Under the pieces are notes generated by a model. It was not told where the DNA came from and searched no databases. It worked only from the letters and a program-made list of their open reading frames with translations. From Onchocerca lupi (taxonomy: Eukaryota; Nematoda; Chromadorea; Rhabditida; Onchocercidae): a stretch of 64,000 bases of DNA. How positions within the stretch are numbered: position 1 is the first letter of the stretch; each line of letters opens with the position of its first letter. The position numbers and the translations under genes were made by a program. Positions 1 to 13,900 of this stretch are shown here, piece by piece. The stretch covers positions 1 through 64,000 of the forward strand of contig JAOVVO010000398.1 in assembly GCA_028564675.1 (NCBI GenBank). The letters run 5' to 3'.

Positions 1-13
1 CCTCCCCTTTTTT

Positions 14-33
14 CCCCCCCCCCCCCCCCCCCC
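14..33 (+). repeat. 20-nt poly(C) tract in MED13 intron
   Basis: An uninterrupted run of 20 C lies in the intron downstream of MED13 exon 37, so the nascent transcript would carry 20 consecutive G. Such a tract is conspicuous in DNA this AT-rich. It could form a G-quadruplex in RNA, or could be a sequencing or assembly artefact. Confidence 0.9.
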
Positions 34-93
34 AATAGCCTTTTTTTCTTTATTTAATAACCTTGAGATCATAAAAAAAAAAAAAAAGCATAC

Positions 94-815
94 CTTGATC
101 ATAACCATTCAGACGTCCTCTTTCATCCTTCAGGAAATCAGCAGAAATACCACAGTAATCGAAAATGCTTTGCAGTGTAATCATTTCTAATTGTAACTGT
201 GGTCGACATTTATTGTTTAAACGGTAAAGGAGTGCATTAAATGCACGCATCAGAGCAACCGTAACAACTCTTGCAACAAGTGGGTTTTCTTCAGCACCCA
301 ATAAAAATGGATTCACCTGAATTTTTCACAATTTTCGGCTTAATATTCAAAACTTCTAACTTTTGCTAAACAATTTTTTAAGGACACTTGAACTTTACGA
401 CGAACACCAGCGCCTCCCAGCTCAAAATTTATCGTGCTAAACTGCATAACTGTAAATTAGTATCAACATCTGCTATCAAATGCTGATTTCCATTTCATTT
501 ATTCAGCTATGTTGATAATTTATCCAATACATATTTACAAAGGTCGAAATTCCATAATATCCAAGAAATCAATATAAATACTTACGAGGTAGATGACAAT
601 AACATGAGGTAGAGTTCCCGGTTCATCCTCCGCTATGGTGCCGTCAGCTATTAATTGTTCAACCATGAAAGATGAAAAATTGTTTATATTTTGAGCACTT
701 CCATCACCAATAGGACCATCTGATGTCAATGATTCGCCAATGCTTGAAGATGCAGGACCAGCTGAACTTGGACCACTGGCATTACTTGCATCTGAATTAA
801 AACAGTTTGCAATTT

Positions 816-852
<37 letters not shown>

Positions 853-3800
853 TGAATTATGCGTTTTGAGAGAATAAACGAAATTTATTGTTTTTGCAAA
901 ACTAATCAACAATTTAATACAATTAGTTGGAAATAAACTCCAAATATTACAGGTAAATTAACCTACGAAGTAAATCAAAATGGAACAAGATGAAGTCAGA
1001 ATTTCAACATCAAATTAAAAAAGATAGACTAAATCAAACTTTCTTTAAAAAATGGCTTGTATGAAATTGAAATGGTTTTAGAAAAAAATACTCTGTGAGG
1101 CTTCAGCGGGTTGACCAATAATGATATTTCCAGGTGCCGAAGATGGTGGCATATGATCGGAATTTGATACTGTATAACCTGCACATTGGTAGCTTGCTGA
1201 AATGTGCGACATGGAATGCATCTGAAATTGAAAAATACCACATTAATCCTTCTTCAAAAATAAGCATAGAATATTGGATAGAACTTCAGTTTCCGACTTT
1301 CAAATTTCGGAAAGAAAAGTGATTTCGGGTTTTAACAAACATGTTTTAATAAAACAAACAGTTGGATTACTAAAAACAACACTACCTGACTTTCAGCTAA
1401 AGCAGCACGATATTTCTCTCGGCTGAAAATATCATCATTGTTAATCAATATACGAGCCATTTCATTTTCGAAATACTGCATATACACCTGGAAACAACTG
1501 ACATTAAAGGAAAGGAAGTGCAGGAAAATTACTTGTCAAAAAATCATATATTCGAATTTATCAAAATGGAAAAAATCCCGATGAGAATCTGTGTTTCCTC
1601 ATTTACAAAAATGATAAACAATGCTATCTCTTTGTTTTGCAATCACACTTTCCTTTTTCCACTTGGCTAACATTCTCACTTCTTTCAAAAAAAAATATTA
1701 GTAATAATTCCGAACCTTCAATCGTGTAATCAACGATTTGTTATCACCAATGTGTCGTTCAACTTGATTCAGGAAATTATCACATTCACCTGGATTAGTC
1801 GCTGGATATCGTGTCGGAACACGCAACAGACCATCTCGTAATACTTCCCGTGTAAACGGTATATGACGACCAAAACGACACTGCTCGTACATTCTGTAAC
1901 CGAACAGATGGATTTAATACTACATAATTTGGGAAGATTACAAAGCACATCAGCATTACATGTTTACTAAATAAGGTTGAAATACTACTCTCTCAGGGAC
2001 AACTTAGTTTCCATGGATTTTATGGATTTTAAAGAGAAACCAAAAATGGATTCAACAAGACAGACAAGCGAATGAATAATTAAACGAGCAATTATTATAA
2101 TATAAAAGATTAGCAAACGTTTGGAAGAATATGATAAATGAAGTCAGGCAGTTGAATACCTACTTAACTATTATTGAAGTATTAATAAGCATATTATACA
2201 AATGCAAACCGCTAACGTTTGGAATCAACAGTCTGAAAACAATTAAAGGAAATTAATGTATACTTACCTTGACAAATCCATGAGGTATTTCTTCGTCTTC
2301 TCGATGCAAATCAAATTATCCGGGACAACACCAATGTAAAGCACATCTTTCGGCTGATCGTACGGTTCCAATGACATCTTTTCCCAAAGTCTTATGATCT
2401 GTGGTGATGTTATAACTGCATCTTTTTCCGATGCAACAACTATATTTGGCACCGCTTCTGGCCCGCTATCGTCTTCCTGAAAAAGTTTTCCAGGTAATTC
2501 AATTGGAAAAATCCTCACAACTCCTTACTAGAGTTTGCGAAATTTAAGCATCTGAAAGATTGGAATTATGAAATTGGGAATCCAAATAAGTTTCACAACT
2601 AAGGTTAGAGTTGACAAAATGCATAAATTACAACTTACAATGGTAATTTGAAGATGAAAATAAAAACTGAAGGGAGAATTTTCAATTTCAGTGAAAAATT
2701 AGAAATGATATAGTTAACGACTTCAGACTACTCAAAGTGGAATTTATAAATTAGAAATATTTTCTATTCCAGCTGAAGAATTTTTATCCATACAATAAAA
2801 TAAATATTGATAAACTAATAGCAAAGTCACGAATCGAATCGAACTAGTTGAAATTTTACCATTCCTCCAGCAGCTTTCAATGCTTTGCGATCGAAAAATC
2901 GCCATGTTAACGGCCCTTCCACTATGTTGTTACTTCCAAACAATGGCGACGAACGAGCGATTCGCAAAGATTCTTCCAGAATTGGTCCGATTTCTTGCAA
3001 CAATGCCATGCACTCAGATTCACGCGGTTCACGCATTTCGTTCGATACCTGAAATTTTTGAATGATAACCAGATTCCTTTTAAAACTACAACTATTTTTC
3101 TCTAGTTGAATAAATTACTTTTCCATTTTAATTGACGAAACAAATTCATTTTTTACTTGTTTGATATTTTTTATCAGAGTCGTTCGTTTCCTTATTTATC
3201 GAATGCGTACTTTTTTAATTTTTAAACAATAATCTACCTGAATTCCCCAATCATGAAGAAGCACACTTCGCACATCGTGTGGCGGACGTCGGCAATTCAT
3301 TTCCATACAAGCAACCTCGCAAGCAGCTTGAAATACTAATGGCAACTCCCGCTGATCCACTTCCGAAATGATATATTCACAATGCTTTGATGAATCGGAT
3401 CCAATACGTTCCGCCTATTAAATAAAGATTGTCAAGATGGATAATAAATTTATGAGACAAATTTGATTTTGTGTTTTTTTTTTCCATAATACACATTTCA
3501 AAATTTCAAATATATTCATTTTTACTGATATTCCTCCGCTATAGCACACCGTAAGCAATCAATACTTCTACTATTCATAACAAAAAAAGTTGATGCTACA
3601 TTATTGTATATACTTATCGCTACTATTATTCATTGTTCAAATTATAACAACTTTCTCAACAGTACTTACCTGTAAAGCTCGCTCACATTGTAGACTGAGT
3701 AGCGTAACCTGATCTAATAATCCACCAAGATCACGTACAAGTGTTTGTTCACGTAGTAAAGCGATGAAATTCATGTCCCTTAAAAATAGGGTAACATGGA

Positions 3801-4927
3801 AGTTGGCAGACTGCATTGAATAAAATCAAATATAAAAAGCCTTTCATCAAATTCTCATATTAAGATTTAACATCATAGCATTTATTGACTGCAAGCATCA
3901 TGTTTCATGTTTCAGCATCATGTTTCTAAATTTTTTTTCTTTCTTTCGCGTTTTTTTTTATATCGGAAGATGATTTAGTAATTCAAATTAATTAATAATC
4001 TTGCTCTATATAAATGGGAACCAACCGTCCACTCATTGAATCGAACCAAATGGTATGCGGAATTGCTGGCTGATTCTGGGTTTCACTGATATCAGTTGCT
4101 TCCTTTGCATCTTCGGCAAATAAACCAGCTTTCATACTTAAGTAACGGTGTCGCACAGCACTGAAACAAAATTAGTGGAAAAATGAGCCGCAGCAAAGCT
4201 CTCAATTTATAAAGCCAAAACAATACATGAATTTTTTGTGACATCAATTAGGATTTTGCGTTGATTAATCAAGAATACATTACTGAGTATCTATACTTCC
4301 TCACAGAGATAAGAAGAAAATCAAGAAATTACAGTCAAAAATAACCATATGGAAAAAGTTGATCAAAAGCTTTAAATAAAACTATATTCAAGAATTTTTA
4401 GTAAGGTTTGGTTTTAAAATTAAAAAAATCAGCCGGATAATTAAAAAACATACCTAAATCCACAGTTACATGAATTTGATGTATTATTATAAAATCCACT
4501 GGTTGGTTTGCTAACAATTAGCTGCTGCTGCGCTGGTGGCTGTCTCAGCACTTCAGGTGGTGTTATGTAAACTCCAAGTTCCTCAAAATCCATTCAGGTT
4601 TCATTCAATCTTATTTTTCTAAGTTTACTTTCATCACCTTCCCTTTCATAAACTCAATTACTCTCGCATCAATAGAAAAATTTCAATTTTGCTTCCAAGA
4701 AGTAGAACAATAAATTACAGCTAAATCAAAAACAAATAGCTACCTTCGCTCTAATGCTACCGTTACACGAACAAATTGGACAAGCATCGAAGACTGAATC
4801 ATAATGAAGATCCAGAACAGTATCCTGAAGTAGTACAGCAAGTACCAGAGATTTGCCTTCCGGATACCGCATTCTACTCGGTGGAACAGCAGTTGTATCC
4901 ATGACAGCTGGCATATTCATTAGACGA
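94..4927 (-). other. MED13: MED13 C-terminal MID/PIWI-like half (exons 26-37, incomplete)
   Basis: From about residue 1420 onward the sequence again matches the family closely. There is a cysteine cluster (CPICSC in exon 26, NCGF in exon 27), the EGPLTWRFF block in exon 31, SLEPYDQPKDVLYIGVVPD in exon 32, EQCRFGRHIPFTREVLRDGLLRV in part in exon 33, and the PHVIVIYLVNPF block across exons 36 and 37. By family knowledge this half adopts an Argonaute-like MID/PIWI fold without a known slicer activity. The remaining several hundred residues expected of MED13 are missing because the window ends. Confidence 0.88.
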
Positions 4928-7900
4928 CTGAAAGAGTTTTTACAATTTATTTCAAAAAGTTAGTTCTACAACACAAATATATTTATGAAGAAAAATTTCT
5001 TTGCTAAACAAGTGTTTATGTAAATTTTATAATTACTATTCATGATTCTAATTATTTAATTGCTTAGCAAATATCTGACAAACAGTAAAACTCTTGAATA
5101 ATTATTCATTTACTTTCCGAATAATCCGCCATTATTAGGACTTCCGATAGACGATGGCACTGTCATTATGGAATTCTGCGGTGTCCGAGGACCATACATC
5201 ATGTTTGCATTTTGTGCTTGCGCTATTAAGGTGTTTGGACACATTATGTGCGACGATTGCGAATACATTATTGAACCAGCTTGAACGTTATGTACTGGAG
5301 GATAATGGTGATTGACTGCTTGAGAAAATGATGGCGGTGGTTCAACTGATGCTTGATTCTAGAAAATAAACATTATAGCCTTAAATCACAATTTATTTAA
5401 TTTTTTTTTGAAGATTTGAATTCTCGACTTCACGTGCGAATATTGCGTGATGTACAGTCCCATTCTGAAGTTGTAAGTTTTCGAATTTTAACTATATGCA
5501 TTACTGCAGAGCATTCTTTATTCAAATTTTAAACAAATGCAATAACATACAGATCGGATCTGCGAATCAGTCCCATAGGAGTCTGATAAATGAATGGCAT
5601 GTTGTGGTGTCAAGTTTCCACCCATATTACAGCGGAACATCATCTGCAATTAGAGAACTTCCTTCTTCGAAATATATAAATAAATGACTTATTTTTTTCT
5701 TGAAATTAGGTGCTAATATTTCAGAAACTTTCCTATGTATTTTTAAATTTAATGACATGGGATTTAAAATTCTATTGCTAATACTGATGGAAAACGAAGT
5801 CATTCATTCATTAACCGTCCTTGAGATCTGAAACTATATTATCTTAACTAAATAATAGCGGTAATGAATAAAAAAAGAAAGCAATCTTTATAGAACAATC
5901 GTCAATAACAATCAAAATACTACCTGTTGTTGATAGATATTCTGCTGTGATGGATTTATGGCTCCCATTCCCATTTGTCCATTGAAATTGGCATTGTTAA
6001 CAAAATGATTTAGCTGTTGGAATGGTTGCTGTGATTGTTGCACGCAAAACTGTCCGTTTGGCGGTCCTCCTCCATGCATGCTATTTGCACTGAATGATTG
6101 CGGTGGAGTTGTACCATGTATTCCACTAAGTATGTGCGATGATTGCATTAGATCAGTATTCATCGAGCACATTGTACCACCCGGAAATGAATAGATCGGA
6201 TTCGGAGCGTTCATCATTCCAGGTGGACTACAGAACTGAGCTGATTGGCCCATAAATGGAGAATGTTGCGGTGCACCGGGTTGTGATGATGCATATGGTA
6301 TCCTAAAAGAGAATTCACTTTAAACATGATTTCTAGAAACATTCAAAAAAAAAAAAAAAAAAAAATCCATTCCAGAGCTAGCTATTTACAATCAAAAATA
6401 AACCTTGCTAATGGTCGGAGATGCGCCATCGACATTTGTTGATTCATATGAACAAAATTCATTCGTGAGGAACCAGGCATCGATTGCATAATAGCGGTAC
6501 TACTAGGCGGTATACAACTATTACCCATCATCATGCTCATCACTGAATTACTACCATTATAGGATGTCCCCGCAAACGGTGGCCCGTTGGTAACAAAATT
6601 GGACATACCATTCATTGCCATACCGTATGGTAACACTGCAAATGGGCGGATTCAATGCACTGACTTTTTTAGATTAGATAGCATTATAAATAAATAACAT
6701 TAAGAGGAAACTAATGAATACAGGAAATATTAGATTATGAGAGAGAATGATTAAACTCTAACAATTAGAAGGACGAACATATGAAACCATAAATTGTCAA
6801 AGATGAAAAAAGATAAAGAAGCAAATTTATCATTCAATTTCTTTCATTATTGGCGTTCAAGCAATTGTGAGGTTAAATATAACAACTTTTCTATATTTAA
6901 CATGGGCATCTATTCATATTTCAAAATTAAAAATTCAAAAAGATACTTTGAAAAGTTGGTAAAGAATGCGAAGAAAGCATATGACCATTGTTGTATGGCA
7001 TTCGATAGTAACGCATTGCTGCGAAGGATGAGTGAGGAGTAAGATTTCGGAGACGTTCACGCATAAATAAATAATCTGGCGCACGTCCAACCTTTTTCCG
7101 CTTCTCACGTGCCGCAACGGCTGTCTTGATGAGCTTTAACTGATCTGCATAGACACCTTCCAGTATCCGACATTCTTTCGCCTAAAATTTTAAGGTTTCC
7201 AGAACGGTAAAATTAAAATCGAGTTCTGGAACTTAATTTTGAAAAAATTTGAAAATAAAAACATGGTTTTTAAAATAGTTTACGCTAACGATCCGAAAAT
7301 TTCTTTCTTCAATTAACTATTCAAATAGAAGATCTGTGAAACAAAAATCAAACCTATGAATAATACTAAGTTCACTTCCCCCTTCCCTTCACCTTTCTTC
7401 CAAATGCATCCTTTAACAACAAAGACTTTACCTCCAACGATAAAAATTCTTTGGCAAGTATATTTCCAGCAAATTTTCCACTTAATGCCATCTCCAATTT
7501 CATAAATTTACCGTACACTGGCTTTTCAACAATCGAATTATGGAGCTTACCCTGCATAAGATTTTTACTTAATTTTTTTTATTCAGAGCAGTGCAATAAT
7601 ACATCATATTTACAACAAAGCTGGTTTAAAGAAAGTTACTGGATAGAAAAAATGTGTCAGGAGTTGTTTCTCGACTGGATTTGCACTTGCCTTTCAAATT
7701 ACTAATTGTCTAAAGATTTCAAAAATAAGAGGAAGACTGTTCACAATACCCATTTTAGGTATCCAGAAACTGACTGAATGAAGAAAAAAAATACTATTAT
7801 AGATAATCCTGATTTCAACCACACAGTTAAAATCTGTCTAGTATCATTTATTTACAAAATTTTTAAATTGAATAAGTAAAAAAAGTAAAGTGAAGATTAA

Positions 7901-10900
7901 TCTGTGCAGAGTGGATGATGCTTCGTGAATCTTGTTCACGATTACAATAAAAGATCCCACGCCAAAAAATAGAAACCGCATCAAATATCATGTTTAGCAT
8001 TTTTGGATAAGAAGTATTGGAAACAAACCAAAAGTCGTCCATCGTCATTATCAAGTTCCCGTTTCACATTTGGAACGGTTTCCATAGTAATATCAGTTTC
8101 TGAAACAATACCAGAAGGTTGCACAGGAGGAAGATTATGGCAAAGATTTACTGCTGCTGCCATATAAGAAATTGTTGGCGGATAGAGAATACTAGTTGGA
8201 TTTGCTTGTATGAGTGTATTTTGTGGACTGAACTGTTGCGACTGAAAAGAAATGATTTTCATAAATTTTTTTTCAATGGAAATTGTGGTGCCGAGAGGAC
8301 TTTTTACAGATAAAGAAAACTATAACAGAAATCCTTTCCCGTTCTCTTGACAGAAAAAAAAAATTCTAAATATCAAAGCAACCAATTAAATGATCAATAC
8401 AAAACTTGCTTGAGTTGCATCAACTGATGGTGGAGTTGGATATATCATGTAATCGCCAACTGATGGAGGACCACCAACACGTGCTATCTGGAAAAAGGAT
8501 GTTCAAAAATATTTCTAGTTAATTTGGGAATTTCATAAAAGATTTCAGATTTTATCAGATTTCATAAAACTATATCTTGGAAAGATCGAAATTAAGTCTC
8601 ACTGAAAATATTCAAAAGTAAAACATTTTTTCAATTAAAACCTTTAAACTAAACAAAAAATCAAAATAACAAACCACATTTGCAACGGTTCCTCCCAAAA
8701 TTTGAGTAGGTTCAACCCTTTCATTGCTTGCTGGAGGAGATAAATGCACCGAATCAGTTACAACAGTCTGAAAAAACTGATTATAAGAGAAAAGAAAAAA
8801 AGAACTTAAAGATATGTATTGAATAGGTGGATTTTTTGGGATATACTTTTCTTTTCAAGAATTAAATTATAATCTTTAAATAGTACTACAGAGAAGGAAT
8901 TGGATTGCAAATTAGGAACAGAAAAACATTTGTCTCCCTCTCTCGATCTATTTCAGGTTGGTCAAATCATTTTTCTCTAAATAAAGTTCATCAATTAGGA
9001 AATTTCGCAACTATTCTACTTTTCATCGGAATCTAGTCTTAATTCGACCAGCTTCCCTATTAAAATAAAAAACTCACATCAACCGGACTTCTTCTTTCGA
9101 TCATTGTAATAGTGGATAGATTACAATCGTCAACAAACAAAGGCTGAGTATCACAATCCGAAGTGAAAATACTGGGAGTTAAGTTAATACTTGTGTTCGA
9201 TGACAAAACAGACCCGACTAAAAAAATATTTCAATAAATTAAAAATAATTTTGAAAATTGAATTTTAAAAATAAATTAAAAGAAACACTCTTAAACTTCA
9301 TCCCTAGATTTACCATAATGTCTAAAAATAAATGAAAATCTTTATGCTGATTAGAACGTTATGCTTTAATGCTATTTTTGGTTTCACAATGTTTAGATGT
9401 GTTTAGAGTACCTGTCTTTATTAACAAAATAAAAAGCGTAAAAAAAAAAGCATGCTAAATTGATTTTTATTAGCAGACTGCAATAATTTGAGCGTTTTTG
9501 AAAGAAAAAAAAAAAATTACTTTGCGAGAACACTGGTAAATTGCGCAAACCATCTTGCGCCTGAGAAGTTGAAACAGCATTGAGAGAACCAGATTGTGAT
9601 GCTGCCGGCTCCTTACTCAAGGATTCGATTGCTTCATCTTTGATCTCTAATTTACACTCATGAAGTTTAAATTCATTAGAGCAAATAAAATTAATATCAT
9701 CACCATCCTCATCATGTTCCTGAAAAATAAATCCATCAATTTAAAAATTTCTAAAATTCGACTCTTAATCCGACCAATATTTCATGTACAAAAAGGATTA
9801 GTTCATAAAATTTTTCGACGGTCAAGTACGATATTTTATTAAAATATTCTAATATTTCATCCCTTCTTATTTAAATTTTATCTTGAAATACAGTCCAGAA
9901 TAGAGCGTTGAAATAAATATCACAAAACATCATTATCCATTTATAAATATTTGTTTAAAAAATCTGTCCTTAAAAAAAAACACCTACACCAACTTTTGCT
10001 GTCAGAAATGACACATCCAGTGCTTCAATACCACTCCATTCTAATTTTCCATTCAATTTTCGCTTTCTTCCCTTAGATTTTTCCTCCTAAAAAAGAAATT
10101 TTTTGTATTAGTAAATAGTACTATTAAATTCGAAATGAACTGTCAAATTTTAATGATCCAATTCACAGCTATCACTATGACATATGAAAAACGTTTCAGT
10201 TAAACAAATCAATTTCAAAATAGCTCAGATCAATGCTATTTGCTTAGTAATCATCTTAAATTCTGGACTTTTGAAAATCTAGGTTGATGACATTTCATTT
10301 AACACCTATTGCTATCGAAAGAATAACAAACTTGAATCCTAACCAAATTTAAGAACGAACCTTTTTTAACTGTAGGCTGTTAATTAAGTTAGGCTGCTGC
10401 TCTGCAATTATAGGCTCATGTTTTCTGGCTGATAATGAAACGAAATCACTGCTTAAACCATCTTTCGATTGCATCCGACTCAACGATTCGGTTTGGGATG
10501 TATCACAAGCTGGAGAACGTGGCCTAAAATGCAGGTGATAACTTATTTCGACTTTAAAAAAATAACCGAACATTTTAGCTGATTGAGACTGATCCTTAGA
10601 TAAAATTATATAAAGAAAAATTTACTTTTTGTTTTAATTTATTAAAAAATAAACATCAAAAATCGATTAGATTTACCGACTAGTGGGACTTAAATTTTGA
10701 TAAACTGGTTTACAGCTTCCAGTTTTACCAAACATTTGAAGAGAATTTCTTTGCACTCGTCGACGTTCCGGAGATTCTGTTATCGCTGAAGTATCTGGTG
10801 TTTTCGGGCATACATGTTTCTCTTCTGCAGAGTACAATGATCAAAACCAAATAACTTGAATTAAACAATTACAATAAAGCTTAATTCAACAGTGTTGAGA

Positions 10901-13900
10901 CAGGTAAGTATAATCTGGTCCTCATCAATAAAAATGTGGTTATGTATTTAAAAAAATTTACTTACCATGCAATGGATCCGTACGTCCAGACCTTGAATTA
11001 CTTTTAGAATTACGAAAGTAGTTCTCACGTATCCAGTCAAGATTGTATTCACCATCTACGGCTTCCGAACTGGTAGCTAAGATCTTTTTCTCCCAAAGCG
11101 GTGATCGTGGTGGTGACGGAGATCGTGTACATAGTGAAGAACGTCGATGAAATAAGATTGGTTCTCTGCAAAACAACATACCAATCAGGGTGTTGTTAAT
11201 TAATCCAGAGAAGAAAAAAAAAATAGTGTAGAAATTATAAACAGAAACCATTCTTCCATTATATTTCCTAAACTACTTAAATATTTCTTTATTCTTTTTG
11301 AAAAGAAGATAACTAACTCTTTCCTCGCTTCCAAGCTGGAACTGTTACTCGGAAAATTAATGGGTGTACAACAGGACTGGCTAGGCTCCTGACTAAGACA
11401 AGTATCTGAAAACAACATTTATTCACCGATCTTCCAAATAATCATTCATTAAAAATGACGAGATATGCGAACCGATTTTGTAATCTGACTTAACGTCAAC
11501 TAAAAGTCTTCCATGTTTTTTCAACGGGGACATCCAGAAGGAAAAATTGACGAATAAATAAAAACGTGCAAAAAAAATTATTGAAAAGTAATAAAGTAAT
11601 GTTCAAAGATCAAACAGAAACATGCCTTGTTGAGGCATTATACATTGAGATGACAGATTGGATACAACGGCAGGATCACTAGGCTGTTGTAAACGACACT
11701 GATGACAACCGCACCCTTCTTCACGATCCTTCCGTCGTATTCCATCTGTGGAATTCCATCTTAAAAGGAATTCATGTATGAATTAACAATATTTGGCTGG
11801 AAGTTAAGAAACATCTACTATTACGTATGATATTATCCCCATTATAGAAAAAGATAATTGCATTGACGCAATAAATACATTGCATCGATTTAATGGCACT
11901 GAAATAAAAGCATTAAAAAATTTTATTTTCTGCGATTTTAAGCGTTCACGCATTTTAGTCTTAAACGCTCCTTTTTTTTTTCTAATTTTAAAAAAATTAA
12001 AAAATAAATCGAGAAAATATTAGATAAATGAAGATGAAATATACCGGCAGTCGTCATCACTTGTAGCAGATGACAACAAAAGGCCTAAACCAGAGGAGGA
12101 GGGTGATTCCGAATTCTCTTTCCGCCGACTATTTGCAGGAGCAATGAAAGATTCTTCAAAAAACCTTAAAAATGATTATTTTATATTAAAAGTAGCTTTT
12201 ATGAAAGCTTTTCGGAAATTTCTCAGAAACTATAAAAATTTCCCTAATTCATTAGGAAACTAATCTGATAGAGATATTTCAATAGAATACACAATGACTG
12301 ACTCAATTTATCCCTTTTCGCAGATACATTCTAACTGATATTTTATTCTATTATTGTCTTTCTTTTTCACTAAATATAGAACAAAAAACTCAACTTTATT
12401 TTTTAGTGATCTAAAATTTAGAACAAAAATAGGAAATTAATTGAAAAAAATCAACCTTTGTGCTGCTCGTGCGCCATTCACCATTGTTCCATACATTGCA
12501 TTATGCCATTCAGCACTAGCTTCTATGTCACATTCGCTTAGTCTTTTTTTCCGTTTCCGGAATGAGGGACTACTCCGTAATCTGGTAGTTGGTGGTGTTC
12601 GTGGGGTAAAACTTCTGCCATTAGTTCTGCTATTGAAAAAGTCTGAACTGCTATCATTGGTAGTTTTTTCATTCTGCCTAAAATAATTTATGAGAGACTT
12701 CTATACCTCCAACAACTATTCCGAAAATTCCACAGATGGAAAAAGCAGATATATAACCAAAACGGATAATTCATTTCCTAAAATAACGGAAGCAAAAAAA
12801 AAAAAAAAATATTAATTTAAACCCTGTTCTTGCAGTTTTTATGAAGGCAAAACCTCATCCCATACCAAAATAACTTCTCAATGTCAATCATATTCAGCAA
12901 AAGTAATACGGATAAACGATAAACCTCATCAACAAGTCATCCGAAGCTTGAACAACAATCAATGAACTAGGATACCACATATGAACACCATCTACATCTA
13001 CCAAAACCATTTTAGGCAGACTACTTTTGATTGATGATGCCTGTAAGAGAAAAAAAAGTTAGGCTAATTCTTAGTTAAGTTGAGCATCTAGCCATTCTAA
13101 CATTTTTACATGCAGATATATTTCTTGAAATAAAACCTAGTTCAAAAGCATCCGACATACATTGCCCTACCAATAAATGTGCTGTATTGTAATAAATAGA
13201 ATGATTAGGTAAAATCGAATAGAGCTTCCTACTGTTACGGAAAATTGGATAAACTTCAGAAATTATAGAAAGGAAAACTAACATTTTCGGTGTACCCAAT
13301 GTAACCAACAGTATCTGCCGAACTTAAGTTCCTTTCAACATTAACAATTAAACAGAAGAACTGCAACCATTCAGACCACAATTTGTCAACGGCAGCTTTT
13401 GAGATAGTTCCTGCACTATCATGATTACTACTATTAACAGTGTCAGATTCGACTGACGAAGATGGCACCGGATTTACTTGATGTGCGACGGAGGATAACG
13501 GCTCACGATAACTGCTTGCATATGCTGTTGAAGAATTGGTGAAACTATCTAAAACGATGATCTAATAAAACAAGTATACAGACAAAGCAGAAAAATAGAC
13601 ATGACTGAAGAGATGAAATAATATAAAAACAATAATAACTGGGTAACAGTGAAATGTATTATTGATGCCACAAAAACTTCAAAAATGAAAAGCGATGGAC
13701 ATATATATCATAGCATTTAATTAACAAGACAACATTCCTAACTGTAATGCAAATGAATGACGGTTAGGATTTGAAACTATAAAACCAGCTAAGAAAATGA
13801 TCTAGGTTTCGATCCAATCTATCAAAAACAGATAGGTCTGAAACTGAATTGAAATGCATAACAGAAAAAAATATGAAAGCCAATGAAATATGATCCGAAA

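Noticed and set aside
6794..7042. 82-codon plus-strand frame rich in Lys and Asn
   Set aside because: Antisense to MED13 exon 22 and its intron; low-complexity start and no family resemblance.
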